A stretch of 64,000 nt of DNA, taken from the NCBI RefSeq assembly GCF_014648875.1, contig NZ_BMRY01000003.1:62001-126000 (forward strand). Direction: 5' to 3'. This DNA comes from Streptomyces parvus. Its GTDB lineage: Bacteria > Actinomycetota > Actinomycetes > Streptomycetales > Streptomycetaceae. A model generated the notes under the pieces. It was given only the letters and a program-made list of their open reading frames with translations, was not told the DNA's origin and made no database searches. Position 1 is the stretch's first letter; each line of letters begins with the position of its first letter. The position numbers and the translations under genes are program-made. This document shows, in pieces, positions 51,499-60,858 of the stretch.

Positions 51499-52596
51499 AT
51501 GCAGTTCGGGATCTTCACCGTCGGGGACGTCACGACCGACCCGACCACCGGCCGGACCCCCACCGAGAACGAGCGGATCAAGGCGACCCTGGCCATCGCG
51601 CAGAAGGCCGAGGAAGTCGGCCTGGACGTCTTCGCGACCGGCGAGCACCACAACCCGCCGTTCGTCCCGTCCTCCCCGACGACGACGCTCGGCTACATCG
51701 CCGCCCGCACCGAGAACCTGATCCTGTCCACGTCCACCACGCTGATCACCACCAACGACCCGGTGAAGATCGCCGAGGACTACGCCACCCTCCAGCACCT
51801 CGCGGACGGCCGCGTCGACCTGATGATGGGCCGGGGCAACACCGGACCGGTCTACCCCTGGTTCGGCAAGGACATCCGCCAGGGCATCCCGATGGCCATC
51901 GAGAACTACGCCCTGCTGCACAAGCTGTGGCGCGAGGACGTCGTGGACTGGGAGGGCAAGTTCCGCACGCCGCTCCAGTCCTTCACCGCCACCCCTCGCC
52001 CGCTGGACGGCGTCCCGCCGTTCGTCTGGCACGGCTCCATCCGCTCCCCGGAGATCGCCGAGCAGGCCGCGTACTACGGCGACGGCTTCTTCCACAACAA
52101 CATCTTCTGGCCCATGGAGCACACCAGGAAGATGGTCGACCTCTACCGGCGCCGCTACGCCCACTACGGGCACGGCACCGCCGAACAGGCCATCGTCGGG
52201 CTCGGCGGCCAGGTGTTCATGCGGAAGAACTCTCAGGACGCGGTACGGGAGTTCCGCCCGTACTTCGACAACGCGCCGGTCTACGGCCACGGCCCGTCCC
52301 TGGAGGACTTCACCCGCGAGACCCCGCTGACCGTGGGCTCCCCGCAGGAGGTCATCGAGCGGACGCTGACGTTCCGGGACGCGGTCGGCGACTACCAGCG
52401 CCAGCTGTTCCTGATGGACCACGCGGGGCTGCCGCTGAAGACGGTCCTGGAGCAGCTCGACATCCTCGGCGAGGAGGTCGTGCCCGTCCTGCGCAAGGAG
52501 TTCGCCAACCTGCGCCCGGCCGGCGTTCCGGAGTCGGCGCCCGTCCACCCGGCGGTGACCGCCGCCCGCGCCCCTGAGCAGAAGAAGGAGGTCTGA
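51499..52596 (+). CDS. LLM-class flavin-dependent monooxygenase
   Basis: A 365-residue luciferase-like (LLM) TIM-barrel enzyme that uses reduced FMN and O2. It has the N-terminal GLDVFATGEHHNPPFVPSSP (active-site region), ISTSTTLITTNDPVKIAEDY-like second strand, DLMMGRGNTGPVYPWFGKD and EIAEQAAYYGDGFFHNN. Substrate cannot be inferred. GAAGG precedes the ATG. The next gene, five bases after its stop, encodes an FMN reductase, so the pair is a two-component monooxygenase with the reductase supplying FMNH2. It is divergent from trpS. Confidence 0.9.
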   Translation: MQFGIFTVGDVTTDPTTGRTPTENERIKATLAIAQKAEEVGLDVFATGEHHNPPFVPSSPTTTLGYIAARTENLILSTSTTLITTNDPVKIAEDYATLQHLADGRVDLMMGRGNTGPVYPWFGKDIRQGIPMAIENYALLHKLWREDVVDWEGKFRTPLQSFTATPRPLDGVPPFVWHGSIRSPEIAEQAAYYGDGFFHNNIFWPMEHTRKMVDLYRRRYAHYGHGTAEQAIVGLGGQVFMRKNSQDAVREFRPYFDNAPVYGHGPSLEDFTRETPLTVGSPQEVIERTLTFRDAVGDYQRQLFLMDHAGLPLKTVLEQLDILGEEVVPVLRKEFANLRPAGVPESAPVHPAVTAARAPEQKKEV

Positions 52597-52601
52597 CCTC
52601 G

Positions 52602-53261
52602 ATGTTCGCCACCACACCGCTGCGCATCGTCGCCGTGTCGGCCGGCCTGAGCCAGCCGTCCTCCACCCGGCTGCTGGCCGACCGGCTGGCCGCCGCCACC
52701 CGTGAGCGCCTCGCGGTCGAGCAGGACAGGCACGTCGAGGTCCACGTCATCGAGCTGCGCGATCTCGCCGTGGACATCGCGAACCACCTGGTCAGCGGGT
52801 TCCCGTCGGCCGGGCTGCGCGAGGCGATCGACGCGGTGACGGAGGCCGACGGGCTGATCGCCGTGACCTCGGTCTTCACCGCCTCGTACAGCGGACTGTT
52901 CAAGTCGTTCTTCGACCTGATCGACCACACCGCGCTGACCGGCAAGCCCGTCGTGATCGCCGCGACGGGCGGCACGGCCCGGCATTCGCTGGTCCTGGAG
53001 CACGCCCTGCGCCCGCTCTTCGCCTACCTGCGGGCCGTCACCGTGCCCACCTCCGTCTACGCGGCCTCGGAGGACTGGGGTTCCTCGGGCGACGAGTACA
53101 CCGAGGGCCTGCCGTCCCGGATCCGGCGCGCGGGCGGCGAGCTGGCCTCCGCGGTCCTGGGCCGTACGGTCTCCGGGGCCTCGCGGGCGCTGGGGCTGGA
53201 CGACGGGGAGGACGCGGTCGTCCCCTTCGAGCAGCAGCTCGCGGACCTGCGGCTGGACTGA
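52602..53261 (+). CDS. NAD(P)H-dependent FMN reductase, CE1759-like
   Basis: A 219-residue flavodoxin-like reductase. It has RIVAVSAGLSQPSSTRLLAD (FMN phosphate loop), ADGLIAVTSVFTASYSGLFK and KPVVIAATGGTARHSLVLEH. It should provide reduced FMN to the adjacent LLM monooxygenase, with which it is tightly linked (RBS GGAGG inside the preceding stop region). This monooxygenase-reductase arrangement is common in actinobacteria. A degenerate repeat and a strong terminator follow. Confidence 0.9.
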   Translation: MFATTPLRIVAVSAGLSQPSSTRLLADRLAAATRERLAVEQDRHVEVHVIELRDLAVDIANHLVSGFPSAGLREAIDAVTEADGLIAVTSVFTASYSGLFKSFFDLIDHTALTGKPVVIAATGGTARHSLVLEHALRPLFAYLRAVTVPTSVYAASEDWGSSGDEYTEGLPSRIRRAGGELASAVLGRTVSGASRALGLDDGEDAVVPFEQQLADLRLD

Positions 53262-53269
53262 AAGCACGG

Positions 53270-53343
53270 GCCGAAGGAACCGGACCGAAGGAACCGGACC
53301 GAGGGCAACGGGCTGAGGGAACTGGGCCGAGGGCAATCGGGGC
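53270..53343. repeat. Five degenerate 14-15-bp units before a terminator
   Basis: Successive copies of a ccgaaggaaccgga-like unit; the last overlaps the left arm of the terminator. Another short array of cgcgaccaac units lies at 53408-53448, upstream of the universal stress protein RBS. Both look like slippage products. Confidence 0.65.
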
Positions 53344-53372
53344 GGGTCACATCGACCCGCCCCGATTGCCCT
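53330..53372 (+). terminator. Terminator after the monooxygenase/FMN-reductase operon
   Basis: An 18-bp perfect stem (53330-53347 against 53355-53372) with a seven-base loop is followed by GTTTGATT. Confidence 0.92.
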
Positions 53373-53458
53373 GTTTGATTACAGTGAGACCGAATGCTGT
53401 ACCGAGCGCGACCAACCGCGACCAACCGCGACTGAGCGCGACCGAGCTGGAGGCAGAT

Positions 53459-53881
53459 ATGGGCAGGATCGTTGTGGGCGTCGACGGCTCCGACTCCTCG
53501 ATCAAGGCACTGCACTGGGCCGTGCGCCAGGCCGAGCTGACCGGCGCCACGGTGGAGGCCGTGAACAGCTGGGAGTACCCCGCAACCAGCTGGGCGTCGA
53601 TGATGCCGGGCATGCCGGAGGACTTCGACCCGCAGGCCGTGGCCACCGTCTCCCTCACCGAGGCGCTGGAGGAGGCCCTCGGCGCCGCGGGCGCCGCCGC
53701 GGTCAGCAAGGTCGTGGTCATCGGCAACCCGGCCCAGGCCCTGCTGGACCGCGCCCAGGGCGCCGACCTGCTCGTCGTGGGAGCCCGCGGCCACACCGGC
53801 TTCAAGGCCACCCTGCTCGGCTCGGTCAGCCTCCACGTCACCCAGCACGCACCGTGCCCGGTGACGGTGGTCCGCGACTGA
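53459..53881 (+). CDS. Universal stress protein (UspA family)
   Basis: A 140-residue single-domain Usp. It begins MGRIVVGVDGSDSSIKALHW and has the ATP-binding motif LVVGARGHTGFKATLLGSVS (G-2x-G-9x-G(S/T) type) followed by TQHAPCPVTVVRD. The cytosolic protein probably binds ATP and acts in stress or dormancy. GGAGGC precedes the ATG. It is a single gene after a terminator, followed by the giant ATPase gene after a hairpin-forming gap. Confidence 0.93.
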   Translation: MGRIVVGVDGSDSSIKALHWAVRQAELTGATVEAVNSWEYPATSWASMMPGMPEDFDPQAVATVSLTEALEEALGAAGAAAVSKVVVIGNPAQALLDRAQGADLLVVGARGHTGFKATLLGSVSLHVTQHAPCPVTVVRD

Positions 53882-53956
53882 CGCGGGGAGGGGCGGGGAC
53901 GGCCCGCCCCCGAGAAACAAGGAGCCGTTGTCAGTGGGGGCTCCTATCGTGTGGTC

Positions 53957-56900
53957 ATGACCCCTGCTCTCTTCGGGCGCGACCACCCCGCAGGCGTCCT
54001 CCGCTCGGAAATCGCCCGGGCCACGGACAGCCACGGCGGTCTCGTGCTGGTCACCGGCGAGGCCGGGATCGGCAAGAGCACCCTCGTCACGGACGCCGCG
54101 CACGAGGCACGGCGGCGCGGGGCGCTGGTGGTCGGGGGGTCCTGCTGGGACTCGGACAACACCCCGGGGTACTGGCCCTGGGTCCAGATCCTGCGCGGCC
54201 TGCGCCGGTCGGCGACGGCGGTGGAGTGGGCAGCGGCCCAGGAGGCGTCGGACGGCCGGCTCGCCGTGCTCCTCGGCGACCCGGCCGGGGTCGCCACAGG
54301 TGCTGCTCACGGGGGCGAGCCCGGCGCGGAAGCCGGTGCGGTCGGTGTTCACGGTGGCGGGCCCCACGCGGACGGAGGCCCGGGTGAAGGGTCGCCCGGC
54401 TGGGGCCCGTCCGAGGGTGCGGAGGCCTTCGGGCTCTTCGACGCGGTGACCACGGCCCTCGTCGCGGTCTCGCAGAGCCGGCCGCTGGTGGTCGTCCTCG
54501 ACGATCTGCACAGCTCCGACCCCGCCTCGCTGCGGTTGCTCGAATTCGCCGCCCAGCACGCCTGGTTCGAGCGGCTGCTGCTCATCGGCACCTACCGGGA
54601 CGTCGAGGTGGAGGCCCCCGGGCACCCGCTCCAGCCGCTGATCCTGCCGCTGGTCTCACGCGCCGCCGCGACCCTCACCCTGACCGGCCTCGGCCGCGAC
54701 GAGGTGGGCGCGCTGATGACCGTGACGACGGGCCGCGAGCCCGCGCCCCAACTGGTCGACGAGGTCCACCGGCGTACCGGCGGCAACCCCTTCTTCGTCG
54801 AGCAGACCGCCCGGCTCTGGCACAGCGGAGCCCCGGTCTCCACCATTCCGCCCGGTGTGCGGGAAGCGGTCCGGCAGCGGCTCGCCCTGCTGCCCGAGCC
54901 GGTCGTCTCGCTGCTGACCAGCGCCGCTCTGCTCGGCCGGGAGTTCCGCCGGCAGGTGCTGGCCGTCGTGCACGGCGCGCCGGTCCCCCACGTGGACCGG
55001 CTGCTGGAGTCGGCCGTCGTCGCCCGGGTCGTCGTTCCCCGCCCGTCCGGCCAGTACGCCTTCGCCCACGACCTCCTGCGCGAGACGCTGTACGCCTCGC
55101 TGGACGACTCCGAGGCCCGCGAACGCCATGCCGCCGCCGTACGGGCCCTGGACACGCACGGCGGCCTCGGCGACGCGGTGCCGCCCGGCGCCCTGGCCCG
55201 GCATGCCCATCTCGCCGGCGACGCTCTGGAGCGCGACCGCCGGATCGACCTGCTGCTGGCGGCCGCCCGGGACGCCTCGGGACGCCTGGCCGACGAGGAG
55301 GCCACCGAGCACTACCGGCGCGCCCTCGCGGTGGCCTCCGGCGATGATCCCGACCTCCGGCGGGCCACGCTGATCGGGCTCGACCTCGCCGGACAGCTCC
55401 GGCACGCGGGGGAGGCCGCCGAGTCGCAGCGCCTGCTGGACGGGGCGGTCGCCCGGGCCCGGGAGCTGGACGACCCGGAGCTGCTGGGCCGGGTGGCGAT
55501 CACCCTCCAAGGCGACGGGTTCCTGGGCAACCCCGGCGTGTCCACGAAGGGCCTGCTCGCCGAGGCGCACCGCAGGATCACCGGCAAGGAGGGCCAGGAG
55601 AGCCTCTCCGACGACCGGCTCGCCCAGGAGCTGGCCATCCACTTCATGGCGCTGGCCCGCAGCGGCTCGGACGACGAGGCGCTCGCCTTCTCGCTCTGGG
55701 CGCGCCACGACTCCGTGTGGGGTCTCGGTTCGGCGGTGGAGCGGCTCGGGCTGACCGACGAGATGACCGTCGTCGGCCGGCGCACCCGGCACCAGGACAT
55801 GGAGCTGCACGCGGCGTCCATGCGCTGGGTGGCGCTGCTGGAGCTGGGCGACCCGGCCTTCCTCGACCAGTTCCGTACGTTCGTCAGGCTCGCGAAGGTG
55901 ACCGCGCTGCCCCGGTTCGCCCTGAGCGTCGCCGTCGACAGCAGCCTGATCGCCTCCCTGCAAGGCCGGTTCGCCGAGGCGGCCACCGCGCTGGAGGACG
56001 ACTCGCTCGACCCGGAGAGCAACGACCACGCGGCCTTCGGCTTCATGGCGCACCACCTGCACTGGGCACTGCACCTGCTCCGGGGCCGTTTCGCCGAGGC
56101 CGAGGAGGTCCTCGCCAAGCTTCCGGCCTCCGGGTATCCCTTTCCCGCACTGCTGGAGGCGGTCACCGCGGTGGAGCAGGGCGACGCCACGCCCGCGCTG
56201 CGCCTGATCGCCGAGCACGCGGACCGCGCCGCCCCCTACCCCCGGGCGTACATGCCGCTCTGGCTCAGGCTGCTGGCCCAGGCGGCCGCGGTGACGGGCG
56301 ACCCGCGTCTCATCGCCCGCGCGGAGGACGAGCTGACCCCGTACACGGGCCAGTGGGTCGTCTCGCTGTACGGGTGCGACATCGGCGGCCCCGTCGACCT
56401 CTGGCTCGGAATGCTCGCCGCCGCACGCGACGACCAGGACACGGCGGTCGCGGCGCTCACCGAGGCCGCCGCCTCCTCGGACCGCCTCGGCGCCCGCCCC
56501 TGGGCCGTACGCGCCCGGCTGAGCCTGGCCCGTTCCCTGCTCGCCCGCTCCGGCGCGGGCGGTGGCGGAGCGGGCGGCGCCGTAGCGGGCGGGGCCGGTG
56601 CCGTCGGGGCCGGTGCCGTCGGGGCTCAGGGCCTCGGCGCGGACGACGCCGGGCAGGCGCGTCGGCTGCTCGGCGAAGTGAGCCGGGAGGCCGGTGAGTT
56701 GTCCCTGGACCACGTCGAGGCCGAGGCCGCCTCCCTCCGCACGGCCCCGCCCGTGACCGTCTCCGGCACCACGGTCGCCGCGGCCGCCGATGCTGCCGCG
56801 GCCACTTCCGTCTCACGGACCTCGCCCCCTTCCCCCGTCCCGGCCCGTCCCCCTGCGCCGGGGTCGGCGCCGGCCCCGGCCCCGGCCCCGGCATCGAACC

Positions 56901-57523
56901 GGAGCGAGGCCACCGCATCGACCCGGAGCGGGGCCGCCGCGTCGGACCGCCGCGAGACCGCCGCGTCGGCCGGGCCGTCCGCCGAGTTCCGGCGGAACGG
57001 GCCCGTGTGGCAGCTGCGGTGGGACGGGGTGACCGTGCACGTCCCGGATGCCAAGGGCCTGCGGGACCTGCACAGCCTGCTGGGGCTCCCCGGCGCCGAC
57101 GTCCCGGCCGTCCGGCTCCTCGCACCCGAGGGCGGGGACCTCGTCGTCGCGGCCGGGCAGCTCGGCGGCGATCCGGTGCTCGACGAGGAGGCCAAGCGCC
57201 GCTACAAGGACCACCTGGACCGGCTGGACGCCGAGATAGACCGAGCAGCCGCCCGGGACGACGCCCAGCAGGTGGAGAAGTACGACCGGGAGCGGCAGGC
57301 CCTCCTGGACGAGCTGCGTACCGCGGCCGGGCTCGGCGGCCGGACCCGTCGGCTGGGCGACCAGACCGAGCGGGCCCGCAAGACGGTCACCGCCCGGATC
57401 CGCGACACCCTGCGCAAGCTGGAGACCCTGCATCCCGCGCTGGCCGCCCACCTGAAGGCCTCCGTGACGACCGGAACCACCTGCGCCTACCGCCCCGAGC
57501 ACTCCCCCGACTGGCGGCTCTGA
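53957..57523 (+). CDS. Giant STAND-like AAA ATPase with C-terminal actinobacterial regulator domain
   Basis: A 1,188-residue cytosolic protein. Residues 8-360 form an ATPase of the LuxR/AfsR-regulator (STAND) type: VTGEAGIGKSTLVTDAAHEA (Walker A near 33-41) and PLVVVLDDLHSSDPASLRLL (Walker B near 177-187). A long TPR-like helical region follows (about 400-860), then a Gly/Ala/Pro-rich linker. The C-terminal portion (about 1,015-1,188) begins with GPVWQLRWDGVTVHVPDAKG and has a coiled coil and RRLGDQTERARKTVTARIRD, a domain shared by several actinobacterial ATPases. There is no LuxR helix-turn-helix, so it is not an ordinary transcription factor. ATG 53957 (GTG 53951 is also possible) may be leaderless since TATCGT lies six bases upstream. 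Role unknown. Confidence 0.8.
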   Translation: MTPALFGRDHPAGVLRSEIARATDSHGGLVLVTGEAGIGKSTLVTDAAHEARRRGALVVGGSCWDSDNTPGYWPWVQILRGLRRSATAVEWAAAQEASDGRLAVLLGDPAGVATGAAHGGEPGAEAGAVGVHGGGPHADGGPGEGSPGWGPSEGAEAFGLFDAVTTALVAVSQSRPLVVVLDDLHSSDPASLRLLEFAAQHAWFERLLLIGTYRDVEVEAPGHPLQPLILPLVSRAAATLTLTGLGRDEVGALMTVTTGREPAPQLVDEVHRRTGGNPFFVEQTARLWHSGAPVSTIPPGVREAVRQRLALLPEPVVSLLTSAALLGREFRRQVLAVVHGAPVPHVDRLLESAVVARVVVPRPSGQYAFAHDLLRETLYASLDDSEARERHAAAVRALDTHGGLGDAVPPGALARHAHLAGDALERDRRIDLLLAAARDASGRLADEEATEHYRRALAVASGDDPDLRRATLIGLDLAGQLRHAGEAAESQRLLDGAVARARELDDPELLGRVAITLQGDGFLGNPGVSTKGLLAEAHRRITGKEGQESLSDDRLAQELAIHFMALARSGSDDEALAFSLWARHDSVWGLGSAVERLGLTDEMTVVGRRTRHQDMELHAASMRWVALLELGDPAFLDQFRTFVRLAKVTALPRFALSVAVDSSLIASLQGRFAEAATALEDDSLDPESNDHAAFGFMAHHLHWALHLLRGRFAEAEEVLAKLPASGYPFPALLEAVTAVEQGDATPALRLIAEHADRAAPYPRAYMPLWLRLLAQAAAVTGDPRLIARAEDELTPYTGQWVVSLYGCDIGGPVDLWLGMLAAARDDQDTAVAALTEAAASSDRLGARPWAVRARLSLARSLLARSGAGGGGAGGAVAGGAGAVGAGAVGAQGLGADDAGQARRLLGEVSREAGELSLDHVEAEAASLRTAPPVTVSGTTVAAAADAAAATSVSRTSPPSPVPARPPAPGSAPAPAPAPASNRSEATASTRSGAAASDRRETAASAGPSAEFRRNGPVWQLRWDGVTVHVPDAKGLRDLHSLLGLPGADVPAVRLLAPEGGDLVVAAGQLGGDPVLDEEAKRRYKDHLDRLDAEIDRAAARDDAQQVEKYDRERQALLDELRTAAGLGGRTRRLGDQTERARKTVTARIRDTLRKLETLHPALAAHLKASVTTGTTCAYRPEHSPDWRL

Positions 57524-57586
57524 CCTACGGGGCGCTCGGCCCGGCCTCGGGAACTCCCGGAGCCGGCCGTCCGCCCGGCGCCGCTC

Positions 57587-58771
57587 CTACTCGACCACCA
57601 CGTCGGCCACGGCACACGCCACGTTGTCGGGGCCGCCCGCCTCGCGGGCCAGGCCGACCAGCCGGCGTACCGCCTCCTCCGGGTCGTCCGCCGCGACGAC
57701 CGCCGTCCGCAGGTCCGCCGTGTCCACCACCGCCGACAGGCCGTCCGAGCACAGCAGATAGCGGTCGCCCGCCAGCACCTCCTGCAAGCGGACGTCGGGG
57801 CGGCACGCCAGGGCCACCGCTGCGGGCCGCGCCTCGCCGACCAGCGCCTTCAGCAGGAGCGCGGGCCCCGGGTGGGAAGAGGCCTCCTCCGGGCTCAGCG
57901 AACCGTCGTCGATCATCGACTGGACCAGGCTGTGATCGTGCGTGATCCGGAACAGCTCCCCGCCGCGCAGCAGATAGGCCCGCGAGTCCCCTATGTGCAC
58001 GAGCCCGAGCCGCGATCCGGTCCAGAGCATCGCGGTGAGCGTGGTCCCCGAACCGTCCGGAGCCTCGCAGGGCGCGACCGCGTCCCGCACCGCCCGCGCA
58101 GCCGAATCCGCCGTGTCTTCCAGGGCGTTCAGCAGACCCGCGGCGGACAGCGCACCGTCCCGGCCCCACGTGGAGGGCTTGAGCGCCTCGATCGCCGCGG
58201 CACTCGCCTCGGCCCCGCCCTCCCCGAAACCGTCGGCGACCGCCAGCAGCCGGGGGCCCGCGAACGCCGCGTCCTGGTTCACCGTACGCACCACCCCGAT
58301 ATCGGTGAGCGCGGCACACCGGATCGCCAGCGCCCCCACGCTCCCCGCACTCCCCGAACTTCCTTTGTTCTCTGCGTTGTCCGGCATCCGCGACATCGTC
58401 CCGCCCTCCGCTGACAGATGGTCGACGAGGTACATCGCCAGATCGCGCCGGGCCGCCGTCTCGGCCTCCACCCGCGCCCAGTAGGCCCGGATCTCCACGG
58501 CCGCGGCACCCGCGTCGAGCGCCACGACCCGGCCGATCCGGTTCAGCGGCATGCCGATCCTGCGCAGCCACGCCACGAGCCGGGCCCCCTCCACCTGCGC
58601 CGGGTCGTAGTACCGGTAGCCGTTCACCGGGTCGACCAGGGCGGGCCGGAGCAGACCCAGTTCGTCGTAGCGCCGGAGCGCCTTGGCGGAGAGCCGGGAC
58701 AACCGGGCGAACTCCCCGATCGTCACCAGCTCCCCGCTCGCGGCGCCCCCCGCACGGCCTTCGCGTTCCAC
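57587..58771 (-). CDS. MerR regulator fused to a PP2C-type protein phosphatase
   Basis: A 394-residue fusion. Residues about 15-125 are a MerR DNA-binding domain (TIGEFARLSRLSAKALRRYD, DPVNGYRYYDPAQVEGARLV) with its coiled dimer helix. Residues about 150-394 are a PP2C Ser/Thr phosphatase: TVNQDAAFAG, LLAVADGFGEGGAEA (metal Asp), LVHIGDSRAYLLRGG, YLLCSDGLSAVV and GGPDNVACAV. The metal-binding aspartates appear intact. DNA binding and phosphatase activity in one chain suggest phosphorylation-linked control of transcription. GTG 58771 has GAGGAGG seven bases upstream. Neighbours are the giant ATPase gene (convergent) and the DrrAB-like exporter genes (same strand), so its target might be the exporter; inference only. 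Confidence 0.9.
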   Translation of the reverse strand: MEREGRAGGAASGELVTIGEFARLSRLSAKALRRYDELGLLRPALVDPVNGYRYYDPAQVEGARLVAWLRRIGMPLNRIGRVVALDAGAAAVEIRAYWARVEAETAARRDLAMYLVDHLSAEGGTMSRMPDNAENKGSSGSAGSVGALAIRCAALTDIGVVRTVNQDAAFAGPRLLAVADGFGEGGAEASAAAIEALKPSTWGRDGALSAAGLLNALEDTADSAARAVRDAVAPCEAPDGSGTTLTAMLWTGSRLGLVHIGDSRAYLLRGGELFRITHDHSLVQSMIDDGSLSPEEASSHPGPALLLKALVGEARPAAVALACRPDVRLQEVLAGDRYLLCSDGLSAVVDTADLRTAVVAADDPEEAVRRLVGLAREAGGPDNVACAVADVVVE

Positions 58772-58876
58772 CCCGTACCTCCTCGTACCGGGCGCCTTCC
58801 GCCCGGCCCCACCGATGCTGGGGCTTCCCCCGTGGGGAAGGTCAAGGATGCCCGGGGCGAACTCTGCCAGGCCCGG

Positions 58877-59734
58877 TCACTTGCGGTTGTACAGCCGCAT
58901 CGTCACCACGCCGAAGACCACCATGAGAACCCCGGCCCACCCCAGCGACCAGGCGATGTCGGCGGCCGGCCAGTTGCCCGCCATCAGCTCGCGCACCGCC
59001 GTGGCGAGGTGGGTGACAGGGCTGTTGTTCACGAAGGCCTGGAGCCAGCCCGGCATCGTCTTCGGCTCGACGAAGACATTGCTGAGGAAGGTCAGCGGGA
59101 AGATCACCATCATGCTGACGCCCATCACCGACTTCTCGGAGCGCAGCAGCAGCCCGAACATGGTCCAGATCCAGGAGAACGCGAACGAGAACACGATCAG
59201 CAGAGCGATGCCCGCCAGCACGCCGAGCACCCCGCCCTCCGGACGGTATCCGATGAGCATGCCGACGGAGAGCATGACCGCCGACGCCAGCAGATAGCGC
59301 AGGACGTCACCGAGCAGATAGCCGACCATCGGCGCGGGCCGCCAGATCGGCAGCGTGCGGAACCGGTCGAAGACGCCCTTGCCGATGTCCGTGTTCACCG
59401 CGACACCCGTGTACATCGTGATCATCACGACGCTCATCACCATGATGCCGGGCAGCAGGAACTGGATGTACTCCTCCGTGGAGCCTGCCAGCGCCCCTCC
59501 GAAGAGGTACGTGTACATCAGGACCAGCATGATCGGGAAAGCCGTCACATCGAAGAGCTGGTCCGGCACATGCTTGATCTTCAGCATGGCGCGCCAGCCG
59601 AAGGTCAGCGATGCCGACAGGCCGCTGGGCCTCGGGGGGCGGTCCTGGCCCACCAGGAGCGCCGAGAGGCGTTCCTGGTCGGGCGCGGCGAGCACGACAT
59701 CCTCGGGCTCCGTCTTGGCGGTCGCGGTGCTCAT
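58877..59734 (-). CDS. ABC-2 permease, DrrB-like
   Basis: A 285-residue membrane protein with six predicted helices after a 55-residue cytoplasmic N terminus. Typical segments are [40 protein letters not shown] (coupling region) and [20 protein letters not shown]. It forms an exporter with the ATPase encoded immediately upstream; the genes overlap by four bases (ATGA). DrrAB-type pumps export antibiotics or lipids; the substrate here is not evident and no biosynthetic cluster adjoins. Confidence 0.92.
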   Translation of the reverse strand: MSTATAKTEPEDVVLAAPDQERLSALLVGQDRPPRPSGLSASLTFGWRAMLKIKHVPDQLFDVTAFPIMLVLMYTYLFGGALAGSTEEYIQFLLPGIMVMSVVMITMYTGVAVNTDIGKGVFDRFRTLPIWRPAPMVGYLLGDVLRYLLASAVMLSVGMLIGYRPEGGVLGVLAGIALLIVFSFAFSWIWTMFGLLLRSEKSVMGVSMMVIFPLTFLSNVFVEPKTMPGWLQAFVNNSPVTHLATAVRELMAGNWPAADIAWSLGWAGVLMVVFGVVTMRLYNRK

Positions 59735-60702
59735 GCCGCCACTCCCTTCTTGTCCGTGAGTGCGAGGAAGACCTCGTCGAGGCTGGGCTGTCCCAGCGAG
59801 AAGTTGTCGACCGTGATGCCGCACCGGGCCAGCTCGGCCAGGGCACGCCCGGCGTGCTCCGCCGCGCCCTGCTCGGTGCTCTGCCCGTCGACCCGGGCGG
59901 TCAGCGCCACCGGGTCCGCGTCCAGTTGGACGTCCGCGTTCAGCGCGAGCGCCAGCACCTTCTGCGCCTCGGCCCGCTGGTCGGCGTTCCGCAGCCGCAG
60001 GTGGACGGTGCCGGCACCGACGGAGGCCTTGAGCTCGCCCTTGGTGCCCTCGGCGATGACCTTGCCGTGGTCGATCACCGCGATCCGGGAGGCCAGCTGG
60101 TCGGCCTCGTCCAGATACTGCGTGGTCAGCAGGACCGTGGTGCCGTGGTCGACGACCGCCCGCACGATGTCCCACACCTGGTTGCGGCTGCGGGGGTCGA
60201 GTCCGGTGGTCGGCTCGTCGAGGAACAGCACGTCCGGGGTGTTCAGGATGGACGCGGCGATGTCGATGCGCCGCCGCATGCCTCCCGAGTAGTTCTTCAC
60301 CTGCTTGCCCGCCGCCTCGCTCAGCCCGAACCCGTCGAGCAGCTGGTCCGCCCGGTTCCGGGCCGCCGGCTTGGAGTGGCCCAGCAGCCGGGCGAGCAGG
60401 ACGAGGTTCTCCATGCCGGTCAGGTCCTCGTCCACCGAGGCGTACTGGCCGGTCAGGCTGACCCGGCTACGGACCGCGTCGGCGTCCTTCACGACGTCCT
60501 TGCCGAAGATCCGGGCCGAGCCGCCGTCGGGGCGCAGCAGGGTCGCGAGCATGCGGACGGCGGTGGTCTTGCCGGCGCCGTTGGGTCCGAGGACGCCGTA
60601 GACGGTGCCCGTGGGGACCGCGAGGTCGATGCCGTCCACCGCGCGGTTGTCGCCGAAGACCTTCACCAGCCCCGCGGTCTCGATGGCCAGTTCAGTACTC
60701 AT
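59731..60702 (-). CDS. ABC transporter ATPase, DrrA-like
   Basis: A 323-residue nucleotide-binding subunit. Walker [10 protein letters not shown] (residues 39-47), Q loop [14 protein letters not shown], signature [13 protein letters not shown], Walker [17 protein letters not shown] and switch His region [15 protein letters not shown]. The C-terminal regulatory extension ([16 protein letters not shown]) is typical of the DrrA subgroup. AAGGA precedes the ATG. The upstream gap contains a five-copy 17-bp tandem array. Confidence 0.95.
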   Translation of the reverse strand: MSTELAIETAGLVKVFGDNRAVDGIDLAVPTGTVYGVLGPNGAGKTTAVRMLATLLRPDGGSARIFGKDVVKDADAVRSRVSLTGQYASVDEDLTGMENLVLLARLLGHSKPAARNRADQLLDGFGLSEAAGKQVKNYSGGMRRRIDIAASILNTPDVLFLDEPTTGLDPRSRNQVWDIVRAVVDHGTTVLLTTQYLDEADQLASRIAVIDHGKVIAEGTKGELKASVGAGTVHLRLRNADQRAEAQKVLALALNADVQLDADPVALTARVDGQSTEQGAAEHAGRALAELARCGITVDNFSLGQPSLDEVFLALTDKKGVAA

Positions 60703-60773
60703 GATCCATTCCTTGGTGGTCGTCGGTGGAAGTCTGTGGTCCGCGTCTGACGTCCGCGTCCCGCTCCGGCTGC

Positions 60774-60858
60774 TCGTGACACGTAGCCGCTCCTGGCACG
60801 TAGCCGCTCGCGAAACGTTGCCGCCAACGAGACGTTGCCGTTCGCGAGACGTTGCCGT
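60774..60858. repeat. Five-copy 17-bp tandem array
   Basis: Exact head-to-tail 17-bp units at 60774, 60791, 60808, 60825 and 60842 with consensus tcgcgagacgttgccgt; the two left units read ...cacgtagccgc. The array ends exactly at the FMN-reductase stop codon (60859), and a degenerate sixth unit may extend into that gene. It lies 72 bases upstream of the DrrA-like ATG, so it covers the region where a promoter would be. Confidence 0.92.
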
